Assembly: GCA_021775095.1 (NCBI GenBank)
Contig: JAJFII010000037.1
Coordinates: forward strand, 1 to 42,169
Direction: 5' to 3'
DNA: 42,169 nucleotides
Origin: Rhodospirillales bacterium
GTDB lineage: Bacteria; Pseudomonadota; Alphaproteobacteria; Rhodospirillales; Casp-alpha2
Under the pieces are notes generated by a model that was not told the origin of the DNA, ran no database searches, and saw only the letters and a list, made by a program, of their open reading frames with translations. Made by a program: the position numbers and the translations under genes. Shown here piece after piece: positions 1-7,921 of the stretch. The number at the start of each line of letters is the position of its first letter. Position 1 is the stretch's first letter.

Positions 1-467
1 CGGCGGGGGACATGATGGCTGACGGAGCGCCGCCGCCGGAGGGTGATGCGCCGCCGCCAGAGGGTGATATGATGGCTGACGGAGCGCCGCCGCCGGAAGG
101 TGATGCGCCGCCGCCAGAGGGTGATATGGTAGCTGATGGTGCGCCGCCACCGGACGGTGGTGGTTGGGGGGATGCTGCTGCAGAAACAGGAGGCGAAGGA
201 GCCATACCAATGTTCGATGCGGGCATGGGTCCTGATGCTGCCGCAGGAGACGACCCCTTTGCCGGTAACCCGCCACCGGCGGATGCCTCTGTTCCTCCGG
301 AAGGTGACGCAATGGCCGCTGCTGACGATGCAATGGCTGGTGCAATGGATAATGCTTTGACCGATGGCGCACCGGCAGAGGGCGATCATCCTCCCGGCGA
401 AATGGCGGGAGATGATGGCGCGTCGGCACCGGTTCCCGACGCCGATACAGATGCAGATATCGTCTAG
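1..467 (+). CDS. C-terminal part of an acidic Pro/Gly/Asp-rich repeat protein, possible type I secretion substrate (5' partial)
   Basis: The frame is open at the left edge (Ala-Gly-Asp precede the first Met at 12), so this is probably the tail of a longer protein. The visible part is low-complexity and very acidic, built from APPPEGD and MMADG units, with almost no aromatic residues and no cysteine. It ends in ADTDADIV, an acidic residue followed by hydrophobic residues at the extreme C-terminus. That arrangement is known for several type I secretion signals. A strong hairpin follows at 487-518, and the next two genes encode a type I ABC exporter and its adaptor, so I infer that this is the exported substrate. 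No enzymatic or RTX nonapeptide motif is visible in the part present. It could instead be a structural or cell-surface protein. The function is unproven. Confidence 0.6.
   Translation, partial: AGDMMADGAPPPEGDAPPPEGDMMADGAPPPEGDAPPPEGDMVADGAPPPDGGGWGDAAAETGGEGAIPMFDAGMGPDAAAGDDPFAGNPPPADASVPPEGDAMAAADDAMAGAMDNALTDGAPAEGDHPPGEMAGDDGASAPVPDADTDADIV
12..161 (+). repeat. 57-bp in-frame tandem repeat, two close copies plus a diverged third
   Basis: Copies at 12-68 and 69-125 are nearly identical. Each encodes a 19-residue unit made of MMADG followed by two APPPEGD motifs. A third, shortened and diverged copy runs from 126 to about 161. The unit length is a multiple of three, so copy-number change would alter protein length without shifting the frame. 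Confidence 0.85.
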
Positions 468-486
468 TTGGGTTTAAAGCTACAGC

Positions 487-518
487 AAATGTAGGTTCCG
501 GAGACGGAGCCTGCATTT
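487..518 (+). terminator. Strong hairpin after the repeat protein, probable terminator
   Basis: A 14-bp stem (487-500 with 505-518, two G-T wobbles) closes a GAGA tetraloop of the GNRA type and is followed by a T-rich stretch. It sits 20 bases after the stop codon of the repeat protein. It probably ends or attenuates that transcript before the exporter genes. Confidence 0.6.
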
Positions 519-527
519 CTGTGTCTT

Positions 528-541
528 TGATCATTTGATCA
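528..541. promoter_or_regulatory. Duplicated TGATCA palindrome upstream of the exporter
   Basis: TGATCA-TT-TGATCA forms a near-perfect inverted repeat 36 bases before the exporter start. It resembles an operator in symmetry but does not match the FNR (TTGAT-N4-ATCAA) or CRP consensus well. The role is speculative. Confidence 0.25.
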
Positions 542-576
542 GGTGGTTACTCTCTAAATAGGAGCTCTCTGTTAAC

Positions 577-2745
577 ATGCATTCTGCCCTCAAAAGCTTG
601 GTGCTGACAGCCCGACAGCATGGTATTAACCTAAGTGTTGATCGGCTTTGCCATGATTATGCGCTTACTGATGCAGAAGTAGGCGACCAATTATTAGTAA
701 AAATTGCCGGAGAATGCGGCCTGAAAGCGCGGCGGGTTCGGTTCAAATGGCAACAACTAAAGCGATTGGGTAAGGTGTTTCCGGTCATTGCCCGATTAAA
801 TTCAGGCCATACTGTGATCGTAACAGGTGTTGAAACAGCCGATAACAATGGATCCGAAGACACTGTACTTGTCATAGATCCCGTATCCGCTTCGCCGTCT
901 GTGGAACGGGTTGCAAGCCCGTCTTTCCTGCAACAATGGTCAGGGATTTTGGTGCTGATCCGTCGTCAATATAAACTAACAGACGACGACCGACCCTTTT
1001 CATTCGCTTGGATTGCCGGAAGATTTTTACAGCAGAAAGGGTTGCTGTCGGAACTCGTTTTGGTCGCCGTTATTTTACATGGGTTTGCTGTTCTTCCGGC
1101 AATATTTATCATGATTGTCCTCGATAAAGTGGTCAATTACCAGTCAACCTCAACGCTATATGTGATAACCGCCGGCGTCGTCGTTGCCTATTTATTTAAC
1201 GGAATCCTTGGTTATCTGCGCCAGTATATTATTCTTTTTGCGACCAGCAAAGTTGACGTAAGACTGAGTGTTCAGGTTTTTTCAAAATTAATGGATTTAC
1301 CCCTCAATTACTTCCAGAAACGTTCAGTTCCAGCCATCACAAAGTCAATTTCACAAACCACGTCAATTCGCCAGGTGCTGACCGGGAAATTCTTCTCAGC
1401 CGTCTTGGATGCGACTTCACTTCTCATATTTATACCGATTCTGTTTTTTTACAGTCCGGTTTTATGTGCCATTGTGTTCTTTTTTGCGGCCATGATTTCG
1501 GCGAACGTGATCATCGCATCGCGGTATCAGAAAACCAAATTATCCGCCGCCGCCGCCGCTGACGGAGACAAACAGAATATTCTCATGAGTTCTGTTTCCG
1601 GAATCGAAACTTTAAAATCCTTAGCGCTTGAACCGAATCAAAAGCGCGAATGGGAAAATGCCATCTCCCGTCATATTGTCGCACACATGGGGCTCGGAAA
1701 GGTAAACGCGGCGAGCCAATTCATCAGCTCTACTATTCAGCAATTGATGACTGTTGCCGTAATATTTATCGGGGTGCAATTGGTGTTCTCTGGAGAATTG
1801 AGCGCCGGCGTTCTCATTGCGGTTAATATGCTTGCAGGGCGGGTAACAGGTCCGTTGGTACAGTTGGTTTCATTGGCGACTGATTTTGGGAAGATGACTG
1901 CGGCCGTCAACGCGCTCGGCTCGGTCCTCAACACCCGTGGCGAAATTGGCCGCCAGGGACTAGCCCCGGATATCGTCGGTGGGATTAGTTTTCAAGAGGT
2001 CAGCTATACCTACGAAGATGGACCCAAAGCATTAGATAAAATTTCCTTCAACATTCGACCGCGCCAAAGAGTCGCGATCATTGGCCCCGCTGGCGCTGGA
2101 AAAACCACACTTGCCCGTCATATCCAACGTTTACTGCGACCTGATGAAGGAACGATTTCGATTGATGGTCAGGATCTACGAAACATGGATCTGGGACATC
2201 TCCGTCTCAATGTCACCGCAGTTACTCAGGACAATACCTTCTTTCGGGGAACAATCCGAGACAACATAATGAAACCTTTCCCCAATGCACCTAATGCCAG
2301 ATTGTTGTGGGCAACCAAGCTTGTTGGTGTTGACAAAGATATTGACCGTATGGCCGATGGGTATGAAACGGTTATTGATGAAGGTGCCTTAAACCTGTCA
2401 ACCAGTCAGCGGCAAAAAATAGCCCTTGCACGCGCGCTCATACGTAATCCGAAAGTTCTCATTTTAGACGAAGCCTTTTCAAATTTTGACGTGGATAACC
2501 AATTGAGTATTAGGGACCATTTGGCTCAGATCAATAATGGTCGAACCTTGATTGTCGTAACGAACCGCCTTTCACAAGCGGCAGAAAGCGACCTGATTCT
2601 GGTTATGGAAAACGGCAGAATTGCCCAACAGGGCACTCATCACGAATTAAAATCAGTAGCCGGACTTTACGCCGATTTATGGCGCAAGGAACTTTTACTT
2701 GTCGGCGTTGACCCAGCTGATGTTTACAGCGGTGCGGCGGAGTAA
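577..2745 (+). CDS. Type I secretion ABC transporter with degenerate C39-like domain
   Basis: An inner-membrane ABC exporter of 722 residues with the family layout: a C39 peptidase-like domain (about 1-130), a membrane domain (about 150-440) and an ATPase (about 470-710). The peptidase-like domain lacks the catalytic Cys (QHGINLS stands where QxxCG is expected) but keeps a GHTVIV histidine region, so it should bind rather than cleave the substrate, as in LapB/HlyB-type exporters. The ATPase has Walker A GPAGAGKTT (503-511), a Q-loop (VTQDN) and Walker B LILDEA with Glu632. Two key motifs are altered: the signature reads LSTSQ (607-611) instead of LSGGQ, and the H-loop reads TNRLS with Asn663 in place of His. 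GGAG lies upstream of the ATG. The adaptor gene follows 4 bases after the stop. The part of the window shown holds no outer-membrane TolC-like partner. Confidence 0.88.
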   Translation: MHSALKSLVLTARQHGINLSVDRLCHDYALTDAEVGDQLLVKIAGECGLKARRVRFKWQQLKRLGKVFPVIARLNSGHTVIVTGVETADNNGSEDTVLVIDPVSASPSVERVASPSFLQQWSGILVLIRRQYKLTDDDRPFSFAWIAGRFLQQKGLLSELVLVAVILHGFAVLPAIFIMIVLDKVVNYQSTSTLYVITAGVVVAYLFNGILGYLRQYIILFATSKVDVRLSVQVFSKLMDLPLNYFQKRSVPAITKSISQTTSIRQVLTGKFFSAVLDATSLLIFIPILFFYSPVLCAIVFFFAAMISANVIIASRYQKTKLSAAAAADGDKQNILMSSVSGIETLKSLALEPNQKREWENAISRHIVAHMGLGKVNAASQFISSTIQQLMTVAVIFIGVQLVFSGELSAGVLIAVNMLAGRVTGPLVQLVSLATDFGKMTAAVNALGSVLNTRGEIGRQGLAPDIVGGISFQEVSYTYEDGPKALDKISFNIRPRQRVAIIGPAGAGKTTLARHIQRLLRPDEGTISIDGQDLRNMDLGHLRLNVTAVTQDNTFFRGTIRDNIMKPFPNAPNARLLWATKLVGVDKDIDRMADGYETVIDEGALNLSTSQRQKIALARALIRNPKVLILDEAFSNFDVDNQLSIRDHLAQINNGRTLIVVTNRLSQAAESDLILVMENGRIAQQGTHHELKSVAGLYADLWRKELLLVGVDPADVYSGAAE

Positions 2746-2749
2746 TCTA

Positions 2750-4558
2750 ATGAACAACCTGCATTCCACCCCCCAACAAACGGCAAGTAACCAGGAATCA
2801 AGATCGGATTTAAGATCCTTAGCTGTTGGCGAGTTTATCTTTGATGAGGGAGAGATAGGTGATCTGGCCTTTGTAATTGTCTCCGGCACTGTAGAAATTT
2901 GCAAGTTATCGGGCACAGAGTTGATTGTCCTCCAGGAAATTAACGAAGGGACTTTGTTTGGCGAACTGGCGCTCATTGACAAATCGCCGCGGACGGCGTC
3001 GGCAAGGGCAAAAACAGATGTCGTGGTGCGCGAAGTCGACGAAAAAGCATTAATGGCGCATATCAAACGCTCTCCGGACGTTGCGATAAATATGATGCAT
3101 CGTTTGTCAACTTATGTCCGTTCAACGGGACAAAGCCTGACAAGTAACGCTTTTGACGGCAACGCTGACACCTACAATGGGGGCGACGCATTACGATCTC
3201 GAAAACGCGACTTAGAAAATTCTCAGGATCTTAAGTGGGATACGGACGTCGATCATATAATTAATGATTATCAATCGCCTGAAGTTGCTTTGGAAAAACG
3301 GCGGGCTCCTCCTGTAATTACCTTTACGGTTGTTATCATTCTCGCCTTCATCGGATCGTTTGTCGCTTGGGCCTCGTTGTCAGTTATCGATACAACAATT
3401 TCTGCGCGTGGGCGATTAACCACGACCGTACCGACAATTTCCGTCCAAGCGACAGATAATTCCGTGGTCAAGCAACTGCACGTCAAGATCGGCCAGCGTG
3501 TGGAGCAAGGGCAAGTTCTGGTAAATTTGGATGCAACCTATGCGCAAGCAAATTTAGCCCGGGCAAATATTGAATTCGGTCAATTTGATACAAAGATCCA
3601 GAGGCTGCAACTGGAAATGAACAGAAAGGGACCGGATAGAATTGACGATATCCGCAATTCACTTGAGCAAAAAATATTTTTGAGCCGACACAAAGAATAC
3701 ACATCGCGTATTGCATCATTTGATCTGGATATTAGAAGTCAGTTGGAGAAAATTAAAACCGCGCGGAGCGATATTAAACTGGCAGGACAGCAGCTTGAAA
3801 TCAAGCAGCAGTTGGAAGCGGCGCGCCGGAAGTTGTACCAAAAAGAGATCGGATCACACCTGAATTTATTGATCGCGCGAGACGGACGGATCGCGACGGA
3901 ACGTATGTATCGGGGTTTGCAGAATTCAGTCAATAGTTTAAATGGTGAAGTCGAAGCCCTGCGCGCCAAGAAACAGGCGTTCATAAGTGGTTGGTTCTCA
4001 CGTATTGGCGTAGAACTTTCACAAGCTTCTAATGATCGGGCGAGTAAAAAGGAAGATTTGATTAAGTTTCGCCGCCGCCTGGAAAACATTCAAATTGTTG
4101 CTCCTGCAGCAGGCACAATTATAGCTATTCAGGATCTGTTTGCTGGGGCGATCGTAAATGAAGGTACAACGGTTATGTCTCTGGTACCGAGTGGTGTTCC
4201 GTTAACCGTTGAAATCGACGTCGACCCGCGCGATATAGGAAATCTGCTGCCAGGGGCTTATGTATCAATTAAATTAGACGCGCTACCCTACCAAAAACAC
4301 GGTGAATTGATTGGCGAAATATCCTTTATTTCGGATGATACGGTAGATACATCGTTGACCGGCGACAAAGGGACATTTTATCGCGCCAGAGCAACAATTT
4401 CGAGCGATGAATTGCGGGATCTGCCGGCAAAATTCCGGCTGGTTCCAGGGATGCTGTTAACTGCGGATATTCGCGCGGGACGTCGACGGTTAATTACCTA
4501 CTTCATTTATCCGGTGATCCGTACCCTAGAAACAAGTTTCGCAGAACCTGGAAAATAA
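2750..4558 (+). CDS. Cyclic-nucleotide-binding domain fused to HlyD-type periplasmic adaptor
   Basis: A 602-residue fusion. Residues about 22-125 form a cNMP-binding domain of the CAP/PKA-regulatory type. The phosphate-binding cassette is well kept: FGELAL (70-75) with Glu72, then PRTA (80-83) with Arg81, the residue that contacts the cyclic phosphate in the family. A charged linker leads to one membrane segment (about 189-212). Next come the HlyD parts: a lipoyl half (VVKQLHVKIGQRVEQGQVL), a long coiled coil (about 265-445), the second half-motif and a beta-barrel. The N-terminus should be cytoplasmic and the remainder periplasmic. I chose the ATG at 2750 because GGAG lies 8 bases upstream; an earlier ATG at 2699 would overlap the exporter gene. 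The gene is in an operon with the ABC exporter, so the domain is well placed to make export depend on a cyclic nucleotide. That role is inference. Confidence 0.88.
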   Translation: MNNLHSTPQQTASNQESRSDLRSLAVGEFIFDEGEIGDLAFVIVSGTVEICKLSGTELIVLQEINEGTLFGELALIDKSPRTASARAKTDVVVREVDEKALMAHIKRSPDVAINMMHRLSTYVRSTGQSLTSNAFDGNADTYNGGDALRSRKRDLENSQDLKWDTDVDHIINDYQSPEVALEKRRAPPVITFTVVIILAFIGSFVAWASLSVIDTTISARGRLTTTVPTISVQATDNSVVKQLHVKIGQRVEQGQVLVNLDATYAQANLARANIEFGQFDTKIQRLQLEMNRKGPDRIDDIRNSLEQKIFLSRHKEYTSRIASFDLDIRSQLEKIKTARSDIKLAGQQLEIKQQLEAARRKLYQKEIGSHLNLLIARDGRIATERMYRGLQNSVNSLNGEVEALRAKKQAFISGWFSRIGVELSQASNDRASKKEDLIKFRRRLENIQIVAPAAGTIIAIQDLFAGAIVNEGTTVMSLVPSGVPLTVEIDVDPRDIGNLLPGAYVSIKLDALPYQKHGELIGEISFISDDTVDTSLTGDKGTFYRARATISSDELRDLPAKFRLVPGMLLTADIRAGRRRLITYFIYPVIRTLETSFAEPGK

Positions 4559-4879
4559 TAATTCCGATCTTCGCTTCCAAAACAGAAATATCGAAAAATT
4601 ATGTTCCGTTTGGGTGGGAAAAAGTTTCGGATAAAAAGTTACAAATTTCGGCGGCCCCTATCCACTGCGGTATCACGTCCAGCCCACCGAACGGCGTCGG
4701 GTCCCGTCTACGATGCGTCAGCATCGCCGCACGTACCCAACCTTGTCGGCCGCCCGGACGCGCTGTTTCGGCAGTTCCAATTGGGGTAAACAGGCCTGTC
4801 TTATAACAATTCTAGCTTTGCGGTGTTATCCTATTCGTGTCAGCCGGACCTATGACCCGGGGTAGGAGCCCCAATACGT
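4559..4879. other. 321-bp intergenic region
   Basis: No convincing gene. A 62-codon open frame at 4601-4789 has no ribosome-binding site and no recognisable motif. A small perfect hairpin (CGATGC, four-base loop, GCATCG) lies near 4709-4724 without a T tract. The region separates the AT-rich secretion block from the next gene. No TolC-like gene is present. Confidence 0.5.
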
Positions 4880-5437
4880 ATGAACGCCATTACCCTGCAA
4901 ACCGACCGCCTGGTCCTGCGTCCCATATCCTTGGACGATGCACCTGCGGTGCAGAGGCATTTCAACAATTGGGAAATCATTAAACATCTGGCGGCCAGTG
5001 TGCCGTGGCCTTATCCGGATGATGGGGCAGAACAGTTCATCCGCGACAGTCTGCTTCCCCGCCTGAAATCCGACTGGCAGTGGGTCTGGGTTTTGGTTTT
5101 AAAGGGCGGGTCAGGTGAAGCCATTGGCGTCGTTGATTTTGGGGTGAGCCGAAGTGCCCTCGGTGACCGGGGGTTCTGGTTAAGCCCGGCCTTTCAGGGG
5201 CAGGGATTAATGACCGAGGCCTGCGCCGCCGTGAATGACTTTCTGTTCTTTGATGTGGGCATAGAGAAATTTACGGTTGTAAATGCCATTTCAAATATTG
5301 GCTCGCGTCGCGTTAAGGAAAAAACCGGTGCCCAATTTGTTGGGTTTGGCGAGTTGGCCCATCACAATGGCGACACAAAAACCGAAGTTTGGCAGGTGAC
5401 GCAGGAAAATTGGCGGCAATGGCGAAGAAATCAATGA
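4880..5437 (+). CDS. GNAT-family N-acetyltransferase (RimJ/RimL-like)
   Basis: An acetyl-CoA-dependent N-acetyltransferase of 185 residues, the usual length for the RimJ/RimL (Acetyltransf_3) group. The start TDRLVLRPISLDDAPAV is typical. The acetyl-CoA pyrophosphate loop is FQGQGLMTEA (105-114). The usual C-terminal region follows, with NIGSRRVKEKTGAQFVG (139-155). Group members acetylate ribosomal-protein N-termini, amino acids or small amines, and the substrate cannot be told from sequence. AGGAG precedes the ATG by 11 bases. It stands alone after a 321-bp gap, and the next gene lies 221 bases downstream, so an operon is not obvious. Confidence 0.85.
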   Translation: MNAITLQTDRLVLRPISLDDAPAVQRHFNNWEIIKHLAASVPWPYPDDGAEQFIRDSLLPRLKSDWQWVWVLVLKGGSGEAIGVVDFGVSRSALGDRGFWLSPAFQGQGLMTEACAAVNDFLFFDVGIEKFTVVNAISNIGSRRVKEKTGAQFVGFGELAHHNGDTKTEVWQVTQENWRQWRRNQ

Positions 5438-5573
5438 GCTGAGCCCCTCTGATAGGTGCCGACCGGGCCGCCGCCTGCTGCAGGGGGGCTCGGCCATGAG
5501 GTGTGATCACGACAGCGGGTAGTTTTGCCGGTTAAAAAATTGCCAAAAATGTCCTTATGGCGAATTTTCAGGG

Positions 5574-5600
5574 TTGGGTGATCCCTTTGCGCCCTATATA
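5574..5600 (+). promoter_or_regulatory. Candidate promoter for the class V aminotransferase gene
   Basis: A TATATA -10-like box (5595-5600) lies 15 bases after TTGGGT (5574-5579). The boxes are only moderate matches and the spacing is short. It is placed sensibly for a start at 5659. Confidence 0.25.
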
Positions 5601-5658
5601 AGGCTGTTCGTTAGCCCCTTTGGGTGATGTTCCTCAAGCAAAAATCGAAAGCCCTTTT

Positions 5659-6921
5659 ATGTTTAAAGATCACGACGGCCTCATCAACGATATTCGCGAC
5701 CGGTTCGCCCAGGTGGATCGCTGCCCAGTGCAGGGTGAGCGTATCTTTTTTGAAAATGCCGGGGGTGCGTTGACCCTCAAATCGGTGGTTGAACGATCAG
5801 GCGAATTTGCTGCGATCCCGGATAATCAAGGGCGGGACAACGAAGGGTCGCGGGAACTGGTGCGGGTCATCAATCAGGCCAAGGCCGATATTCACACGTT
5901 TTTAGGGGCGTCGGCAGGGTCGGTTTTTGTCGGCGAGAGTGGTACGGAATTGTTGTTCCGCCTGATCAGTGTCGCTGTTCTCGGAGCCCCTGCGGGTGGC
6001 GATGTGGTGGGCAGCACCCTCGAGCATCCGGCCTCGGTCAGCGCCTGCGACCGATGGGCGAGAATTGCCAACCGTAATTTTGTCCGGGTTCCCCACAACA
6101 ACGAAACGGGTACCGTGACGGCGGAGGACTATCGTCCTTTTGTCACCAAAGACACGCGGGTTGCGACCATCCTCCACACCTCACCGGTGACCGGCATGGC
6201 GGTTGACGTGGCGGCCATTGCAAAACTCATTCGATCCATCGCGCCGGATTGCTATATTATTGTCGACGGCATTCAACATGCGGCCCATGGGGGGCTGGAT
6301 CTGGATTCCTATGACGTCGACGGTTACGCGATTTCACCCTATAAAGTGTTTTCCCGTCACGGCTATGGAATTGCCTGGGTATCCAAGCGCCTGGGCCTGT
6401 TACCCCATGACCGGCTGATCGGCTCGCCGGAAGACGGTTGGGAGCTCGGCACCCGTGACACCGGAGCCTATGCTACCTTTTCCGAAGTGGTCAATTATTT
6501 TGACTGGTTGGGCGGCCATTATACCCCGTCCAGTGACCGCCGCGACCGGATCATTGCAGCTGGAAAGGCGATCCATGCCCACGAAAAAGACCTGACCGAT
6601 GCCATGCTCTATGGGGTCGATGGACAAAGCGGTTTGGCATCCATGTCGGAAATTCGGGTGATTGGCGGCGTTGACAACCCGCAACGCGAAGGGCTGGTCG
6701 CCATTACCGTGGAAAACAAAACGGCGGAGCAGGTGGTTAGCGCCCTGCGTGAACAGGGGATTCGCACCCATGCCCGCAAAAATGACCATTATTCAGGTAA
6801 TATTCTAAATCCCCTGGGGCTCGACGGCTGCATACGGGTGTCCCTGTGTCATTACAACACGGAGCAGGAAGTGGCCAAGTTCCTGCACACCATTAAAACC
6901 ATTGCCAGCGACCAGGACTAA
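5659..6921 (+). CDS. PLP-dependent class V aminotransferase-fold protein (cysteine desulfurase-like)
   Basis: A cytoplasmic PLP enzyme of 420 residues in the class V family that includes cysteine desulfurases, isopenicillin-N epimerase-like proteins and kynureninases. The cofactor signature is clear: VDGIQHAAHGG gives Asp203 (pyridine nitrogen), Gln206 and His207, and ISPYKVFSRHG gives the Schiff-base lysine Lys229. The C-terminus has the family pattern ending RVSLCHYNTEQEV. I do not see a clear IscS/SufS-type catalytic cysteine loop, so sulfur transfer should not be assumed; the reaction could be a desulfurase, lyase or epimerase. The ATG at 5659 was chosen over the one at 5620; neither has a strong ribosome-binding site. 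No adjoining iron-sulfur assembly genes are present. Confidence 0.78.
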   Translation: MFKDHDGLINDIRDRFAQVDRCPVQGERIFFENAGGALTLKSVVERSGEFAAIPDNQGRDNEGSRELVRVINQAKADIHTFLGASAGSVFVGESGTELLFRLISVAVLGAPAGGDVVGSTLEHPASVSACDRWARIANRNFVRVPHNNETGTVTAEDYRPFVTKDTRVATILHTSPVTGMAVDVAAIAKLIRSIAPDCYIIVDGIQHAAHGGLDLDSYDVDGYAISPYKVFSRHGYGIAWVSKRLGLLPHDRLIGSPEDGWELGTRDTGAYATFSEVVNYFDWLGGHYTPSSDRRDRIIAAGKAIHAHEKDLTDAMLYGVDGQSGLASMSEIRVIGGVDNPQREGLVAITVENKTAEQVVSALREQGIRTHARKNDHYSGNILNPLGLDGCIRVSLCHYNTEQEVAKFLHTIKTIASDQD

Positions 6922-6994
6922 ACTCTACCCGTTGGAGCCGACCGGCGGCGGCCAACCCGGTACCCGATAAACGGCTTTAACCGCAGTGTGATAA

Positions 6995-7020
6995 ATTAGA
7001 CTCAGTGCTTTGAGTCTAAT
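6995..7020. repeat. Perfect inverted repeat upstream of the small secreted protein
   Basis: Ten-base arms (ATTAGACTCA and TGAGTCTAAT) flank a 6-base loop. There is no T run directly behind it, though a pyrimidine-rich stretch follows about 20 bases later. It could end transcription from the upstream gene or be an operator for the downstream one. Confidence 0.5.
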
Positions 7021-7115
7021 GATCCCTGGCGGTTGATTTCCTTTCTTTTTGAATGGGGTTAATCTATTGTTAATGAATGACATTCGAATTGACCCCATCT
7101 GTCCCCATCAAGGCC

Positions 7116-7487
7116 ATGAGCAAAATCACACACCTGGTTCTGGCTCTGACACTTGTTGTATTTTCAAGTGCTTCAACTGAGGCTGGTGGCCGGGTTAAGG
7201 GCCAGTATGCAACCAGCAAAAAACCCTATTGGGACGTTGGACGGATGGACAAGAAACTGTCCGGGGCGTGTCAACGCGGTGAGTTTCGCCAGCGTAAATA
7301 TGTGACCCTCTCGGTTGGCTTTATTGGTAAACAGGGCCGCGGCATGACTGGAATTGCCAACAAAAACTGGAACCTGATTGACCCCAAAGGCCTGGCAAAA
7401 GCAGGCTTTACCTATCATTTTTATAATCAGGGTTATTCCAATTGCAAGGTTTTTGTGGCCAAATCGCCGGTTGTCAAAACCCGCTGA
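7116..7487 (+). CDS. Small secreted protein of unknown function
   Basis: I do not recognise this protein. With the ATG at 7116 it has 123 residues and a good Sec signal peptide: a short polar start (MSKITH), a hydrophobic core (LVLALTLVVFSS) and a small-residue cleavage region (ASTEA before GG). An upstream ATG at 7077 would add 13 residues before the signal and is less likely. The mature part is basic (about 100 residues) and has two cysteines, one in SGACQRG and one in YSNCKVF, which could form a disulfide in the periplasm. Several Gly and aromatic residues suggest a compact beta fold. It stands between an inverted repeat (6995-7020) and the next small gene, with no obvious functional partner. 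Confidence 0.65.
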   Translation: MSKITHLVLALTLVVFSSASTEAGGRVKGQYATSKKPYWDVGRMDKKLSGACQRGEFRQRKYVTLSVGFIGKQGRGMTGIANKNWNLIDPKGLAKAGFTYHFYNQGYSNCKVFVAKSPVVKTR

Positions 7488-7509
7488 AAATAGTCGGAAA
7501 ATTTCTGCC

Positions 7510-7540
7510 TTGTCCAAAAGACATGTGCACTTCATATAAT
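7510..7540 (+). promoter_or_regulatory. Candidate promoter with perfect -10 box
   Basis: TATAAT lies at 7535-7540, with TTGTCC at 7510-7515 (19-base spacing, a weak -35). Transcription would begin near 7547, very close to the possible gene starts at 7547 and 7568. Confidence 0.35.
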
Positions 7541-7567
7541 TAGTTAATGGTGAATCGGTTAATAAAT

Positions 7568-7897
7568 ATGGAAAAGAGCGACGAGCAAAAAAGACAGCGG
7601 TTTTTACTGGAAACGGAACAGGCGATCCGCGAGACCAACAAATCCATCATTCATGAGCGTATTCCCAAACTGACGCAAGCCCGTGTTCTGCCGTTTGCGA
7701 CAACAGTTGCCCGATTGCGCGCCCGTTATCTGGAAGCCGCCTTTGAACTTTCCGACGTCGATAAATCGGCGCCAATTGATGAACAGAGCATCCGAGATCT
7801 GCGCATGCACCGGGAACTTTACGAAGAAACCCGATTGGCCTTCGATTCTCTGACCCGGGCCATCGAGCGGGGTTATATTGATCTGCAGGATGACTGA
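7568..7897 (+). CDS. Small helical protein of unknown function
   Basis: I do not recognise this protein. It is a charged, almost wholly helical protein of 109 residues without a signal peptide, membrane segment or cysteine. The heptad-like pattern of Leu/Ala/Ile between Arg and Glu (for example ATTVARLRARYLEAAFEL) suggests a coiled coil or helical bundle. The ATG at 7568 is used; an in-frame ATG at 7547 adds seven residues, and neither has a clear ribosome-binding site. The next gene begins 24 bases after the stop, so the two are probably co-transcribed and this may be an accessory to the oxygenase-like protein. That link rests only on position. Confidence 0.6.
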   Translation: MEKSDEQKRQRFLLETEQAIRETNKSIIHERIPKLTQARVLPFATTVARLRARYLEAAFELSDVDKSAPIDEQSIRDLRMHRELYEETRLAFDSLTRAIERGYIDLQDD

Positions 7898-7921
7898 TAC
7901 CGGGACGATGAGGGCCCGGCG

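Noticed and set aside
1-161. CRISPR array from the repeated sequence at the left edge
   Set aside because: The repeats are contiguous, in frame and coding, with no unique spacers.
4601-4789. Possible small gene of 62 codons in the intergenic region
   Set aside because: No ribosome-binding site, no motif, and a very basic composition typical of random frame.
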